A DNA stretch of 64,000 nt from Otatea glauca (GCA_036346275.1 CM070723.1:52964743-53028742); one strand, 5' to 3'; shown: positions 1-11,702, counted from the first letter of the stretch. Made by a program: numbers and translations. Notes: generated by a model from the sequence alone, not told the origin.

Positions 1-1640
1 AAAGACCACGTGGAGATCTATCCATGTTAGTAATGAGTTACTGACAACGTTTGAGTACGTGGTGCTCAAGTTTGAGTTTGTTTTTTAATTCAATTTTTAA
101 TTTGAAGGAATTTGAGGTGCTGTCAATGTTGGGCGACATTACCGACTTTGTAGTGCCGGCCCTGCGGTGCTACTGACCGTGAGTACGATAGCCTTTTTAC
201 ATAGAGGTATTTCTCTGGGGTGTGCCTAGAGAGGCACTACCGGCCCTAGGAGCGGTAGTACCGGAGGTACGGTACTACCGGCCTCTAGTAGACGGTAGTC
301 ATTTTCCAGAGAGGGGCCTCTCGGGGTTTCTCAGTACGATCGATACTACCAGCCAAGCAGCAGTGATAGTACCGGACTTGCGGTACTACAAGCCCTAGAT
401 GGCGGCAGTGCTGGTTTTACAGCGAATTTGTACTATATGTTTGAATTATGTGATTATTAATGCATGTTATTGTGTACAGTGCTACGTGATGGTTTACTTG
501 TCTGTGTGGTTACAGGACTTCGGTGCTAAGTCATGATGAGGCGAAGGAGACTGGGACTAGGCTAAGAGAGCTGAGGTACAGAACGGTCAAGAGACGCCAG
601 AAGATGACTGAGGCCGGGAAGTGGTTGCGAATCGGGAAGACAAGGAGCCGGAGCGTGAAGCATTTGTGATGGACATAACGGGCAACGACATGGACTGGGA
701 CTAGGCTTAGGGAGGAGTTGAGATCCAGAACGATCAAGGAAGCCGATGCCGCCATGGTGAAGTGGTTAAGGATGCGTGGCGCGCCAAGTGACTTGGACCT
801 GTTTGCAAGCGAGGACGATTCAGGGGAGTTTGGACGCGTAAGAGGCTTGGAAGCAAGTCATTGGGGTCACGTGGAAAGCGCGAAGCATGGCGATGCTTCG
901 AGGAGAAGGAAGACCGGTCATTGGGGCAAAATGGTCATTTTGCCCAATACCGACGTCTGAGCGGTTTGAAAAACCGCAGCGGTGGCCTAAGTAGTTTAGG
1001 TCACACTAAAGTGTAGTTAGAAGTAAATTTGGAAAAGCGTGCTTGTGTAAGTGAAAAACCCGTTAAGAGTATTGTGTTTCGGGTTAGCCCATATACATGT
1101 GGATAGTATCCACATGTGTGTCCAGGTATTAGGGTTAGGGTTGTCTCCACTATATAAGGAGATGTAGTGAGAGGAGAGGCTCTAAGCCATTAAGCATAAG
1201 TTAGAAAGATTAGGGTTTCTACAAGATTTTGGTTCTCTTGTGTGGGTGTGTGAGTGCTCTTTAGGAGCTTTGCACTCAGGTGAGAGACTTTGTAAATATT
1301 CCTCGTGATCTGAATGCAAATTATCTCTTTGCTCAAGTTTTGATCTTTTTCTTGTTTGGCTCTTGATCTTTTCTTGTGGTTTCTTTCTTACTTGATCTCG
1401 TGCTGCCAATGATATATGATTGATAATGTATCCTCTGTAAATCATCTCCTCAATCATCTAGGCAAGTTTCTTCTTGATCAACCAAGTTTCTCCAAGAAAC
1501 CAATTTTTGAGTTGAGAAGAAAGTTCTTAATGTAGATTTTGATCTTGCTTGTTTGAGGGATCTTTCTTGGGTGTTCTTGCTTGCTGTGACATGTGGAAGA
1601 CCATCTGAGGTCACCTTAATCATCAAATCTCCACGAGTAA
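1..1640 (+). repeat. LTR-like dispersed repeat, copy 1 (left-truncated by window)
   Basis: This block is closely matched, in the same order and orientation, by 60089-61789. Matching landmarks are the opening phrase AAAGACC..GTGGA..TCTATCCA, an internal segment rich in ACTACCG and CGGTAGT words (about 180-415), a TATA box (TATATAAGG at 1150-1158) and the closing phrase CCACGAG. A TATA box followed by about 500 bp of T-rich sequence is typical of an LTR. No coding domain is visible, so the superfamily is not assigned. ORFs inside it are not conserved between the copies and are not called as genes. Confidence 0.6.
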
Positions 1641-3035
1641 GCTCAGGGCAAAGTTTTGGAATTTGATATGGTTTTAATGCAAAGATTTTGGAATTTGATA
1701 TGGTTTTAAATTTAAAAAAGGTCAGAACTTTGATGTCAATCCTTATATTGAATATTGGAATTGGTTCCTGACATCCTTAGGAAGGTGCATACAATGTTTC
1801 ACAAGTTTTGGATCATCCAATTAAAAGTTACATCAATTTTTGGATTTGAACTCGTACTGATTTTACTGTTCATTTGTTTGATTTTATTGTTCACTGTAGT
1901 ACCGCTCCTATATAGGCGGTAGTACTGCCCCTCGGTGAAATTCTCAAAAAATTAGCTTTTCTCCACTTCTTTGATGTAGAGAGGTTTTGGGTTGGTTTCT
2001 TTGAGAGTAAAATTTGTTTTGTGATTATTCACCCCTCTCCAATTGCCATTTTTGGTCCTTCAGTGTATTTTGGAATGTTTACTACTTGATTATAAAACAA
2101 GCAGTCAACCAAACACTAAAATATTTAAAAACACCTCAGCCAGTGGCGGAGTCAGATCTTAGACCACCGAGCCATGGGCTGAGGCCTGGGATCAAAACTC
2201 TTTGAGACAGTTGGCTCGAGGAGCTGATCCACCCGGACCATAGCCCGAAAACAACGGCCTAGCCCGAGGCTTGCCATAGACCGGCTCCCGCCTCTTATCT
2301 CAGCCAAATGAGATTATCATAGACCACCATTGCAGATCGGAGCCTAAATCTTGGTGAATGGGTATATTGGGTCAGCGGCTCAGCCCCATTCTTGCTTTTA
2401 TGCATTATTGTTTCTTTGTGCTTGTGTTTCCTATAATAGTAGTGTATTCCAATGTCAAAGTTGCCCACTTTACCTTTTGTGTTGGTTAGAGTGTGGTTAT
2501 GGTAAAAAAATCACATTGAATGATTGCCGGTTCGCCACTATTCCCAATTTGAAAATGCAAATTTTGCATCCTAAGCAAACTTGCTCAAATTTGGCATAAT
2601 ACAAAAAGCATAACGTTCTTGTGGGGAAAGAAAAGTAAATGGCAACTAAGAAGTTCTTTTTTAAAAAAAAAAAATATTGCCGTGAGAATGTATTGTACGT
2701 AGTTACTCTTATTTTGACGGGTGCATGTAATTAAGCTTTTTAAAACTGGTCTATTTTACCGGACAAATTGTATTTTTTTGCTTTCAAGTTGCGAACAGGA
2801 AAACGTCATTGTATTTTTTTTTTGAACCAGGCAACTTAGTTAACGAAGAATACCAAGATGTAGCTGCATGTAAATTGAATTTCTTTCGGAAAGCTTATTC
2901 ATTTCATCACATTTGCTCTGTTATGCAGGGATAAAATTGATGTTGAAACATTTATGAGGCCTGTCTGGCGTGTTCATTGTAGAACTCTTCAATGTTGTAG
3001 TCCCAAAAAAATTATTTTTTTCTAGAACTAACACC
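1641..3035. other. Intergenic, unassigned
   Basis: AT-rich sequence without a supported gene. A short ACTACCG/CGGTAGT stretch at about 1893-1930 repeats the motif of the preceding element and suggests a further fragment of the same family. The rest shows nothing recognisable. Confidence 0.5.
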
Positions 3036-3417
3036 GTGCGATTTTTCTGGCCCGCAAATCCCGCGTATGGGGAGCGCGGAAAGAACTCGCCTCGTGGCGA
3101 AAACCACGCAACCGCATAGCGGAATTACATAATGGCGAGCCTCCACTTAGCGGCAATCCAATTTTTTTAAAAAAATATCGTGGTACTGTAGCACGATTTT
3201 TTTTATTTTGAATTGCAGCTAAGTGGAGGCGCGGTATTTATCGCCGGTGACGTGGGAATTCGGTAATTCCGCTTTGCGGTTGCACGGCATTCGGTTTTTC
3301 GCCACATGTCGCCTCGTGGTTATTTCCGCGGTCTCCGTGCGTGGGATTTGTATTTTCTGCTCCCCGTGCGCGAGATTTGCGAGCCAGATGCCATATTTGC
3401 AAAAGAAATATCGCACG
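3036..3417. mobile_element. Foldback (MITE-like) element
   Basis: The two halves are inverted repeats centred near 3190. The left arm begins CGTGCGATTTTTCT and contains CGCCTCGTGG, CGGAATTAC and CCTCCACTTAG. The right arm carries the same words reversed (CTAAGTGGAGG, GTAATTCCG, CGCCTCGTGG) and ends AGAAATATCGCACG. The centre is T/A-rich. The arms are GC-rich in an AT-rich neighbourhood. No transposase is encoded, so this is a non-autonomous element. The superfamily is not determined because a target-site duplication is not clear. Confidence 0.6.
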
Positions 3418-5119
3418 AGACTAATTTTGAAAAAAAAAATTAGAGGGTACAGCGAGGAAGAGTTCTCCATTGTGCTGTGGCCTTTTCATTGAGTTGTTTA
3501 GCTCTCACAGTTGGTGCACGGATTAGCCTAGATCGCTGCAATGGCCAATGCAATGATTTGGAATTCCTAAGATGAAATTCAGAGAGTTGGAGAGCGCAGG
3601 ATGAAATTTGGAGAGCGTGGAGTTATGCTTGCCTTATTTTTTTCCCTCGTATTTACATTTGCGTGTTTGAGAGACTGTAAATGTGTATGTGTTGTCCCTG
3701 GACGTCACATATGCATGTTTAATGTTATTGCCTTATTTCCCCGTACCTAACGATGTACTCCCTCGTTCAATTCTTTGTACGGCTTATTTTTACGGGACAG
3801 ATAGATTAACGAAGCTCTAGATTAAAACCAAAAAGAATGATTCATCATTCATGTATCCTCCTAATAAGAGCTTTAGAAAGATAAGGGACTGGTTTGTGGG
3901 AGAGTCACACATAAATGTTTGGGAAAGAAGAAATAGACGAGGGCTTTTTATCGTGAACATTTTTTTTACTATTTTCTTGCTAATTTAACCTCAATATAGG
4001 ACTTTCATAAATAAGATTAATTTAATATAATTAAGTCCCAAGTGAACAGTTGTCAAAATTATTTTATTTGAGCTCCTTGTTGTCTAAGTTTTTTTTTCCA
4101 TATTTTTGTAGTAATTGTTTGAGAGCATTTGCTATTTCGTTTGAGCTCTTTTGCCTTTTCTGTATTTTTCTAAAAAAAACCAAATTAAACACTGGAAAAG
4201 GCTCTTGGGTCGAAACCCGTCGCGTCGGCCCGTTTTCCTTAAGGCCTGGTCCGCATCACCGCTCGCTTGCCCACGCCTTGTGCCAACTCACCGCCGCATT
4301 CTATCCACGTGCGCCAAGTGTCACATGCGCAGCGCAGTGCCGCTGACAGGTAGGGTCTACTTGTCAGTCTTCGTCTTCGCGTGCCCCAGTCGAACTCCAC
4401 TACACTGCTGGACTTGCGTCAATCTCCGTGATTTCCACGCTTCCTCTGTGCATAAAAGCTGCATCTATGAGTCGGATCTGCATCACTAGGAGTTTCACGT
4501 CCAAAGCTCCAACCCTAGCCATCCAATTGCGCCGCTATCGCCTCGGAATTCGAAGATTCCTGTAGTGCCGACGCCAAGCTTCTTTCCTGGATTCCACTGC
4601 CATCGGTGAGTTTCGTCGCCTTTGACCCCGTGGTTGTGTTCACCATCCCATGTTCTACTTGATGCTCCCCTTCTTGCCGCCGGATTGTCGTTGTAAGTCG
4701 CTGTCACCGAGGAGCCCGTCGCCGCTTTTATCTCACTGCCGACCATGGCACCATTGTCATCAGTTTTGCCACGCTGTGTTCTCTCTGGTGGTACACTCCA
4801 TGTGCCCGTAGCTGCCGTAGCATGGCAAGAGGAGGACGCCAACGACGGGATCTACCGGATCATGTCGTCTTCCTTGTCGCCTGTGATGAGATCCACCAGA
4901 TCTCACAACCCTCGCCTGCCTCCTCATGAGGGTCACAGAGCAGTACAACACTGACTTTGCTCATGTCGTCTCGTGGCTCGACTTCACCGTCACGCGTCAC
5001 GGGCAACTTCGAGCTCGGTTTTCACTCCTTGGACGAGCAGGGGAGGAGGCGGTGATGCTAGCGAGTGGAAAGGACGAGACGACAGCCACATCTGAGCATG
5101 CTAGGATTTTCTGCTCTTT
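3418..5119. other. Intergenic with a GC-rich patch, no supported gene
   Basis: An AT-rich stretch to about 4180 is followed by a GC-rich patch (about 4200-5090). Both strands of the patch carry overlapping ORFs of 60-115 codons, none resembling a known protein. Overlapping open frames on both strands are expected by chance in GC-rich DNA. The patch could be a degraded retrotransposon leader or a relic gene 5' end. The phrase TACTCCCTCGTTC near 3754 recalls a Stowaway terminus, but no partner end was found. Confidence 0.4.
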
Positions 5120-5352
5120 TTTGTGTTGTTTTTTCTTAATGAAACCTATTGAAACTCGTTGAAACTTCTTAAAAATTTTGGGTTGAAACTTATTGTGAAC
5201 TCATTGGTTGAAATTTTGTAAAAGTTGAGTTCTGAAACCCGAAACTCATTGAAACTTTGGCATGGAATCTTCTAAAAACTTCTAAAAAATGCGCGAAACC
5301 CACTAAAAACATGAAACTTTAAAAACTTTCTCTTGAAACTTGCTAAAACTGT
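5120..5352 (+). repeat. Degenerate GAAACTT-rich array
   Basis: Words such as TTGAAACTT, GAAACTC and AAAACTTCT recur every 15-30 bp across about 230 bp. The same vocabulary fills 22066-22290 and 38330-38880, so this is probably a small member of that repeat family. It is non-coding. Confidence 0.45.
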
Positions 5353-5364
5353 ATGAACTTGTTG

Positions 5365-5830
5365 CTATACAGTTGCAACGGTATAGCGTTGTCCAGTCAC
5401 ACTTTTTTTGTGTGTGTGAAGACAACAGCAATCATTGACGTTGAAATGAACACGATCAGCAAGCATAAGTTTCTCAAAACAATCATCATTTATAGTTTTC
5501 CAAATTGTCCAGCATACAGCTGCAATAACCAAGACGGATAGTTTGTTCACAGTCCCCGGAAAGATTTTGCATCCCTTCTGATTAGCATTTGTAAACCAAA
5601 GGTACAACACACAGTTCTCCAAACACAAGAGGCTAGTGGGCATCTAAAGAACAGACGTTCTGTATTTCCTTTTCATCCATACCACAGAAAGGTCCAATTA
5701 TCAGTTATGTTTTTCACACATTTACTGTTGAAAGTTGGTGGATGAACTTGCAGACCAGAACTATTGTCCTGTATAGTTTGTGCCTCTGTGATCAATCAGT
5801 ACTTCGCTACGAAAACAGAATTGCTGCTAG
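5365..5830 (-). pseudogene. LINE (non-LTR retrotransposon) C-terminal fragment, copy 1
   Basis: On the minus strand, 5365-5643 encodes a peptide with VCWTIWKTINDDCFEK. This matches the WxxWKxRNxxxFE signature found after the reverse transcriptase in the zinc-binding tail of plant LINE polyproteins. Only this tail remains and no reverse transcriptase core is present. The flank to about 5830 (for example ACAGAAAGGTCCAATT and TAGTTTGTG) is shared with 17480-17850, so both belong to one duplicated block. The identification rests on this short signature. Confidence 0.55.
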
Positions 5831-6725
5831 CACTTGCTCGAAGTTCAGTGAGTATGGGTAATTTATGTATAGTTATACTGCATTATTAGTTTATGAGAGG
5901 TTACTGCGTGTGAGTTGTGCAATTTCGAGGTTTACAAGTTCGGTAAACATGTAATTTACTAGTTCAGTACACCCAAAGGTTACTGTCAGAAATCTTAGTA
6001 GGTCTTGAGCGCCTTTTGGAGATTTGGGCTTACCCAATTGTTCAAGATATGGATCAATTTTGCAGACTCGTGGCTTACCACAGGTTAGAGAGAGAGAGAA
6101 CATTTGAGCATCCTGGATTAATTCGATCAACTGAAAGTCACTGTCAATCTCGAAAAAAGAACTGAAAGTCACTGTCAGTGGGACAGAAGGGAAGCCCATT
6201 GCAGCGGCAATGGGCTAGGAGCTCCATTAACTTCGATCTTTAGATCCCTCCGCCTTACGGAAACTTCATTTTCATCTAGTAGGACCTAGCTCTGATCAAA
6301 TCGGAATAGAGATCACATCAGACTATCGGAGAAATATTACATTATATTGCAGCGCACCATTCAGAAGATCGATATCCCTGTCGAAGACCCTGTCACACTT
6401 AATTTGGTCACACGCACAACACTTATGGCATCAAGCCTGATCACTCAGGTTCCCTCGACTCTAGGCAATCTCCACCACCAGACACAACTAGAGAAATATC
6501 TGTACATACATACGCTCAACATCATAGCATTCATTAATCTTGAAATTCTGGGCAATATAAGATCAGTTAACTGTTGAGGAACCACTATATAAATCTCGAA
6601 TGGAAAATGCTTACTTCTAGCTCAATTCCCTGTAATTCTAGTCGTGCCGACTTGCTTGATAGAAGGCTAATAAGTAGTTACCAGGATTATCCTCTGTTGC
6701 TGCAGTAGAAAAGTATCATCCAATA

Positions 6726-6728
<3 letters not shown>

Positions 6729-6775
<47 letters not shown>
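6729..6775. repeat. (TA)n microsatellite
   Basis: An uninterrupted TA dinucleotide run of about 23 units lies 380 bp upstream of LecRK-1. Confidence 0.95.
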
Positions 6776-6779
<4 letters not shown>

Positions 6780-6924
6780 AAATCCAGCTCAAGACAGGCA
6801 AAAAAGTTTGCTATAAAAAACATTAGACAAGAATGTCTCAATTTCCCCTGAAATTTTTACTCTATTAATTTGGATGCACTGCAGCCTGCAGGTAATTGTT
6901 CAGAGGATGCTTTTCAGAAAACCT

Positions 6925-6948
6925 GACCAAACAAATCTCGTTTTCAGT
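6925..6948 (+). promoter_or_regulatory. Class-A upstream box (shared with LecRK-6)
   Basis: ACAAATCTCGTTTTCAGT, preceded by CCTGACCAA, matches 39783-39806 upstream of LecRK-6 with few differences. It lies about 210-235 bp before both start codons. It could be a promoter element or simply duplicated flank. Confidence 0.45.
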
Positions 6949-7158
6949 GTACTAATTACTTGACGCACTCATAATCCCAGATCAAAACGCCTGATGAATA
7001 AGTAGACAGGTCAGGACTCCCAACAGGCAAACCATCACTACTCCCTAGGTTACAAATTGCCTAGCTCACTGGTCGCTGCAAAATATACACCGTGAAAAAT
7101 AGAGTGCAATCTTCAGTGCTGGTGAAACTTATGTCCTTGCATCTTCATTGATTTGCTT

Positions 7159-9183
7159 ATGCTCATGTCTGACATGAATCCTCTGTCCTTGCTTCTACAT
7201 CTCCTCGTTTTCCTTGTCCTTAACCTTTCAGACCTTACTACCGGTGAAGACCAATTTGTCTACTCCGGCTTCACCGGCGTTAACCTCACCCTCGACGGCG
7301 TGGCCATGGTCACACCAGGTGGCTTACTTCAGTTGACCAATGGAACCCTACGACTCCAAGGCCACGCCTTCCATCCGACCCCATTCCGCTTCAGCAAGAC
7401 ACCCAATGGGACAGTTCAGTCCTTCGCTGTCTCCTACGTGTTTGCCATCTACTGTGTCCGACCTGACATCTGCGGCCATGGCATCGCCTTCGTCGTTGCA
7501 GCAAGCAAGAACTTCTCAAACGCAATGGCAAGCCAGTACTTTGGACTTATCAATGACCACAACAACGGTGATCCATCCAACCACTTCTTCGCTGTTGAGC
7601 TTGACACCAATCAAAATGACGAGTACCATGATATAGATAACAACCATGTTGGAATCGACATCAACAGTCTCACTTCTGTGAACTCCAGCAGCGCCGGCTA
7701 CTATGATGGCAATGATGCTGGCTTCCACAACATTACCCTCACGAGCTACAAAGTGATGCAAGTGTGGCTGGAATACAACGGGGATAGCAGACAGATCAGT
7801 GTGACCTTGGCTCCCATGAACATGGCCAAACCCGTTAAACCACTACTCTCTACCAACTACAACCTCACAGCAGTGCTCACAGACATGGCATATATTGGCT
7901 TCTCATCGTCGACAGGCTCGTTCATCGCTCGGCATTACGTGCTTGGTTGGAGTTTTGGCATGAATAAACCTGCTCCGGCCATTGACATCACCAAGCTGCC
8001 AAAGCTACCTCGCGAAGGGCCGAAGCCCCGGTCCAAAGTCTTGGAGATCATATTGCCAATAGCCACTGCATCATTTGTTCTTGTCATGGGCACCATCGCT
8101 GCTCTACTTATCCGAAGGAGATTAAGGTATGCTGAGGTTCGAGAAGATTGGGAAGTCGAGTTTGGGCCACATAGATTCTCGTATAAGGATTTGTTCCATG
8201 CTACCCAAGGATTTAAGAACAAGAATCTACTAGGCATAGGAGGGTTTGGAAGGGTGTACAAAGGAGTGCTTCCGACGTCTAAATTGGAGATCGCTGTGAA
8301 GAGAATTTCCCACGACTCCAAGCAGGGCATGAAGGAATTTGTTGCCGAGGTTGTCAGCATTGGTTACCTCCAACACCGCAATCTTGTACAGTTACATGGC
8401 TATTGTCGACGAAGAGGTGAACTTATTTTAGTGTATGAGTACATGTCAAATGGAAGCCTTGACAAGTACTTGTATGGCCTGGAGAACAAGCCTACTTTAA
8501 GCTGGGCCCAAAGATTCCGAATCATCAAAGGCATTGCATCCGGCTTGCTCTACCTCCATGAGGAGTGGGAGAAGGTTGTACTACATCGAGACATCAAGCC
8601 AAGCAATGTGCTCCTTGACGACGAATTGAACGGGCGACTAGGTGATTTTGGCTTAGCAAGGCTATATGACCATGGCACTGACCCTCAAACCACACATGTT
8701 GTTGGCACCATTGGATACCTAGCTCCCGAGCTAGCACGCACCAGCAAAGCAACTCCTCTTACTGATGTATTTGCCTTTGGCATGTTTGTTCTTGAAGTCA
8801 CTTGTGGGCGAAAGCCCGTCGACCGAACTGCACAAGGGAATCAACTCATGTTGGTCGACTGGGTGCTCGATCGTTGGCACCAAGGGTTACTCATCGATGC
8901 AGTGGATACCAAGCTCCGAGGCGCCTACAATGTTGACGAGGCATGCCTAACTCTAACGTTGGGATTGTTGAGCTCACACCCTTTCGTCAATGTAAGACCC
9001 AACATGAGTCAAGTTATGCAGTATCTCAATGGTGATATGCCACTACCGGAGCTAAATCCGACGCACATGAGCTTCAACATGCTTTCCTTGATGCAGAACA
9101 AAGGTTTCGATCCGGAGACCATAACAAACCCGTTGACAATGACGAACAACAGTACAATATCTGATCTCTCAGGAGGTAGATGA
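7159..9183 (+). CDS. LecRK-1: L-type lectin receptor-like kinase (class A)
   Basis: An intronless gene of 674 codons. The first in-frame ATG is at 7159; the open frame extends two codons upstream to a TTG, which is not a likely start. A hydrophobic signal peptide (about residues 5-30) is followed by a legume-lectin domain (about 32-265) opening QFVYSGFTG, with the metal-binding strand VELDTNQNDEYHDIDNNHVG. A membrane helix lies near 297-320. The kinase has its glycine loop GIGGFGRVYKG near 359, HRD near 476 and DFG near 496, so it is an RD kinase. It should act at the plasma membrane, binding a carbohydrate or related ligand outside and phosphorylating Ser/Thr inside. Oddities: an extra Cys pair (YCVRPDIC) just before the sugar loop, HRDIKPSN where the other copies have HRDIKASN, and LSSHPF where they have LCSHPF or a close form. 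It ends SGGR. Confidence 0.93.
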   Translation: MLMSDMNPLSLLLHLLVFLVLNLSDLTTGEDQFVYSGFTGVNLTLDGVAMVTPGGLLQLTNGTLRLQGHAFHPTPFRFSKTPNGTVQSFAVSYVFAIYCVRPDICGHGIAFVVAASKNFSNAMASQYFGLINDHNNGDPSNHFFAVELDTNQNDEYHDIDNNHVGIDINSLTSVNSSSAGYYDGNDAGFHNITLTSYKVMQVWLEYNGDSRQISVTLAPMNMAKPVKPLLSTNYNLTAVLTDMAYIGFSSSTGSFIARHYVLGWSFGMNKPAPAIDITKLPKLPREGPKPRSKVLEIILPIATASFVLVMGTIAALLIRRRLRYAEVREDWEVEFGPHRFSYKDLFHATQGFKNKNLLGIGGFGRVYKGVLPTSKLEIAVKRISHDSKQGMKEFVAEVVSIGYLQHRNLVQLHGYCRRRGELILVYEYMSNGSLDKYLYGLENKPTLSWAQRFRIIKGIASGLLYLHEEWEKVVLHRDIKPSNVLLDDELNGRLGDFGLARLYDHGTDPQTTHVVGTIGYLAPELARTSKATPLTDVFAFGMFVLEVTCGRKPVDRTAQGNQLMLVDWVLDRWHQGLLIDAVDTKLRGAYNVDEACLTLTLGLLSSHPFVNVRPNMSQVMQYLNGDMPLPELNPTHMSFNMLSLMQNKGFDPETITNPLTMTNNSTISDLSGGR

Positions 9184-9526
9184 CTTGCATGTGTTCTCTT
9201 GATGTTGTTTAGTGTACCTTCTTGTTCTCATTTTACATGCACACCTGTACCGAATTCTCCCATCAACTACATGATCTATGCAAGATAAATAATTGCTACG
9301 TTTCTAAAAATCCCAACAACTTATTATTCTCAATGATTTTCTTCTATCAAAGCTTATACGTCAATTACGTTCCTGAAGTTGAATTTTCCTTCAAGCTTCT
9401 ATTGTCATTTCTAATTGTTTATGATGTCCTAGAAATTGAAATAGCCTACAAAATAAGTTAATATATTCTCAAGCATATAAGTTGTATCATTTGATAATAT
9501 AAATTTTAAAAGAAATCTAGCCGCAC
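9184..9526. other. 3' flank of LecRK-1
   Basis: AT-rich sequence that probably contains the 3' untranslated region. The only ORF (9222-9461) has no recognisable features. Confidence 0.5.
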
Positions 9527-9530
9527 AAAA

Positions 9531-9745
9531 TCGTCATCTCAGACGGTTTTATGAACCGTCACTAACAATGTGTCGATGATGTAAGGGCACATCATAGACG
9601 ATTTTCGAACCGTCTGTGAAAATTCTCATCACAGGCGGTTCTACATTATAACCGTCTGTAATGAGTACTCATCGAAGACGGTTTATGAATAGAACCGTCT
9701 GTGATACAACATCACATACGGTTTATGAATAGAATCGTCTGTGAT
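9531..9745. repeat. CACTA subterminal repeats (left)
   Basis: At least six copies of AGACGGTT or AACCGTCTGTGAT-like words occur in alternating orientation and match those at 13160-13245. In CACTA elements such repeats bind the transposase. Confidence 0.7.
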
Positions 9746-9839
9746 CCTCTAGCAGAACTTCCATCATTAGTATCTGTTGTTCGAAATTTTCTTCTGCTTA
9801 GGTATTTCTGCAACGAAATTTACAAGGCACAACCAAGTT

Positions 9840-10434
9840 ATAGATTTAGTAATTGAATATCTAAACTTCCTAGATGCATCGAGGCAACGACATGCGATCG
9901 GGATCGTCTTAAAATATGAAGTTTTGTAGCACTTTCATCTCTTTCTTATTATAATATTGATGGATTCTAAGGTAAAATCCATTTCATTCCACAGTTCGTC
10001 ATGAACGCTGTCAAGCTCTGATTTATCGATTCCACTTTATCCTCATCCCCGAATGAGAGTATCATTGGCAGCCATGCTTCTTGAACTATAGAGTTGATTA
10101 AGTCATCATATGGAGTTGATTAAATTATCGTATAGAGTCATACGATAATTTAATCAACTCAATATGATGATTTAATCAACTCTATAGTTCAAGAAGCATG
10201 GCTGCTAATGATATTCTCATTCGAAGATGAGGGTAAAGTGATAACGATACATCAGCGTCCGACACCTTTCAGGACGAACTGTGGAATGAAATAGATTTTA
10301 CCTTAGAATCCATCAATATTATAATAAGAAAGAGATGAAAGTGCTACAAAACTTTATATTTTAAGACGATCCTGATCAGACAAGCTGTTGCCTCGATGCA
10401 TCTAGGAAGTTTAGATATTCAATTACTAAATCTA
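9840..10434. repeat. Large palindrome, arms of about 293 bp
   Basis: The left arm 9840-10132 and right arm 10141-10434 are inverted copies separated by 8 bp. The innermost 15 bp (GATTAAATTATCGTA / TACGATAATTTAATC) match perfectly. Outer landmarks such as ATCCATCAATATTATAAT and GAGATGAAAGTGCTAC pair across the axis. The arms are slightly diverged. It lies inside the CACTA-derived block. Confidence 0.85.
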
Positions 10435-10435
10435 T
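10295..10435 (+). repeat. 141-bp direct repeat flanking an insertion (left copy)
   Basis: This end part of the right palindrome arm recurs at 11703-11843 in the same orientation and at the same length, on the far side of the 10436-11700 insertion. The second copy continues into sequence complementary to 9764-9840. Confidence 0.7.
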
Positions 10436-11700
10436 TGTAGGATCGATATATACTAAACTAGCAATCAGAGGGGGGTGAATGATTGCGCGGAAGCTAAAAC
10501 CAAATTTTTGATCTACTAAAAATTCACCCCAATTCGGACTCAAATAATTGCTTTCGTATTCAACAAAACAGAGTTAGATGCATTCGGTAAATCGTGAATT
10601 CCTAGAGATCCAGCCGTTGGATTGACCTGCAATGTGAACTGTAGAAACTAGATTCCAATACGAATCTAATAAAAGAAGAATCAGATCGATCGGACCAACG
10701 GATCAAAAGTTATTAACCTCGCAAGCTTGCTGTGACAGATTATGATGAGAACTGATCAAACCCTAATTTCGTGAGTAATCACAATCTACAAAAGATTAAC
10801 CAACGAAACTTTGAGAGACACTAAGTTGATGCCCTAGGAAGGTTTTGGATGGATCAAATCAAGATTAAACTCGTTGAATCAAGAGAGACAATGAATCAAT
10901 CTATAAGAAAATAAGGCAATCAAAACGAAGGTACTGTAGCAAACCTCCCGTGAACAGCACCACGCCAAATTACTGTAGATGCGCGAGAAGGTACTGTAGC
11001 AAACCTCCCGTGAACAGTACCATGCCAAATTACTGTAGCTACACGAGAAGATCTCTGTCCATGCATTCGGCTGGGCGAGGAAAACCTGATTTTTTATTTC
11101 TTCTGGCTAGTCTGGTTACAATACTCCAAACAAAAGAGTACAAACCCTAAAACCTAACTCTCTCATCTAAACAGGAGACATCCCTCTCCTATTTATAATG
11201 AGCAACAGTTTGCATCCGTATCCATCTGGACCAACACAATCCAATACATGCAAACTACCCAAAATTCACATGTGCACGCGTACGGCCCACCTGCCGCACT
11301 CACGTGACTAACCAGCCTTCATGTGCACCGTTCTCTAGCCCGAACGTCCCACATGACATCCTTGACCACTAGGACCTCAGTTCCTTCCTGAACCTAGTCC
11401 CGAACCTCAGTTCCTCCATGAACCTAGTTCCGATCCCGTCATCGACCACGTTCGCCCTCAAGCAACACCTGCACATGAATAAACACAAAATTGTGTACGA
11501 GCACAAATCCACTCAAGATCAATCCATGCAACCACTCACACGAGCGCATTGCATCAAGCAAAACTATTACCATGCTATCACAAGCATATCAAGTAAACAT
11601 CTGAAACAGCACATGCCGAAACACCACACATGCCATGAGCACAACCACTTTGCAATGCCAATTTCATTACTAAGCCAATTTTTCAGCACATGATTTCACA
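10436..11700 (-). mobile_element. Probable solo LTR or LTR fragment
   Basis: This 1.26-kb segment interrupts the palindrome arm. Its edges read TGTAGG at the left and TTCACA at the right, fitting TG..CA termini. A TATA-like box (TATAAATAGG) lies on the minus strand near 11190-11200. No matching 5-bp target duplication is seen; instead the flanks are 141-bp direct repeats. No internal coding region or primer site is present, so the LTR call is tentative. Confidence 0.4.
10927..11046 (+). repeat. Two tandem 60-bp repeats
   Basis: Two adjacent 60-bp units start GAAGGTACTGTAGCAAACCT and differ at only a few positions (for example GCACCACG against GTACCATG). Confidence 0.9.
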
Positions 11701-11702
11701 AT

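Larger units (their letters stand above)
5831..7158 (+). other. Upstream region of LecRK-1
   Basis: AT-rich intergenic DNA containing a TA microsatellite at 6729-6775 and a box shared with LecRK-6 at 6925-6948. A second shared phrase, TTGCCTAGCTC, occurs around 7056-7068 and also near 39930, again upstream of LecRK-6. No separate gene is supported. The small frames here are not conserved. Confidence 0.5.

Noticed and set aside
4050..4842. Overlapping ORFs in a GC-rich patch
   Set aside because: Frames are open on both strands, have no recognisable domains and no plausible splice structure. Treated as chance.
7153..7158. Upstream non-ATG starts of LecRK-1, -4, -5 and -6
   Set aside because: The longer frames begin at TTG or GTG (7153, 28748, 35200, 40020). 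In a plant nuclear gene the first suitable ATG with a signal peptide was used instead (7159, 28802, 35290, 40029).
10436..11700. Claim of a confirmed solo LTR
   Set aside because: The TG..CA edges and TATA box fit, but no 5-bp target duplication was found, so it was kept only as a tentative call.
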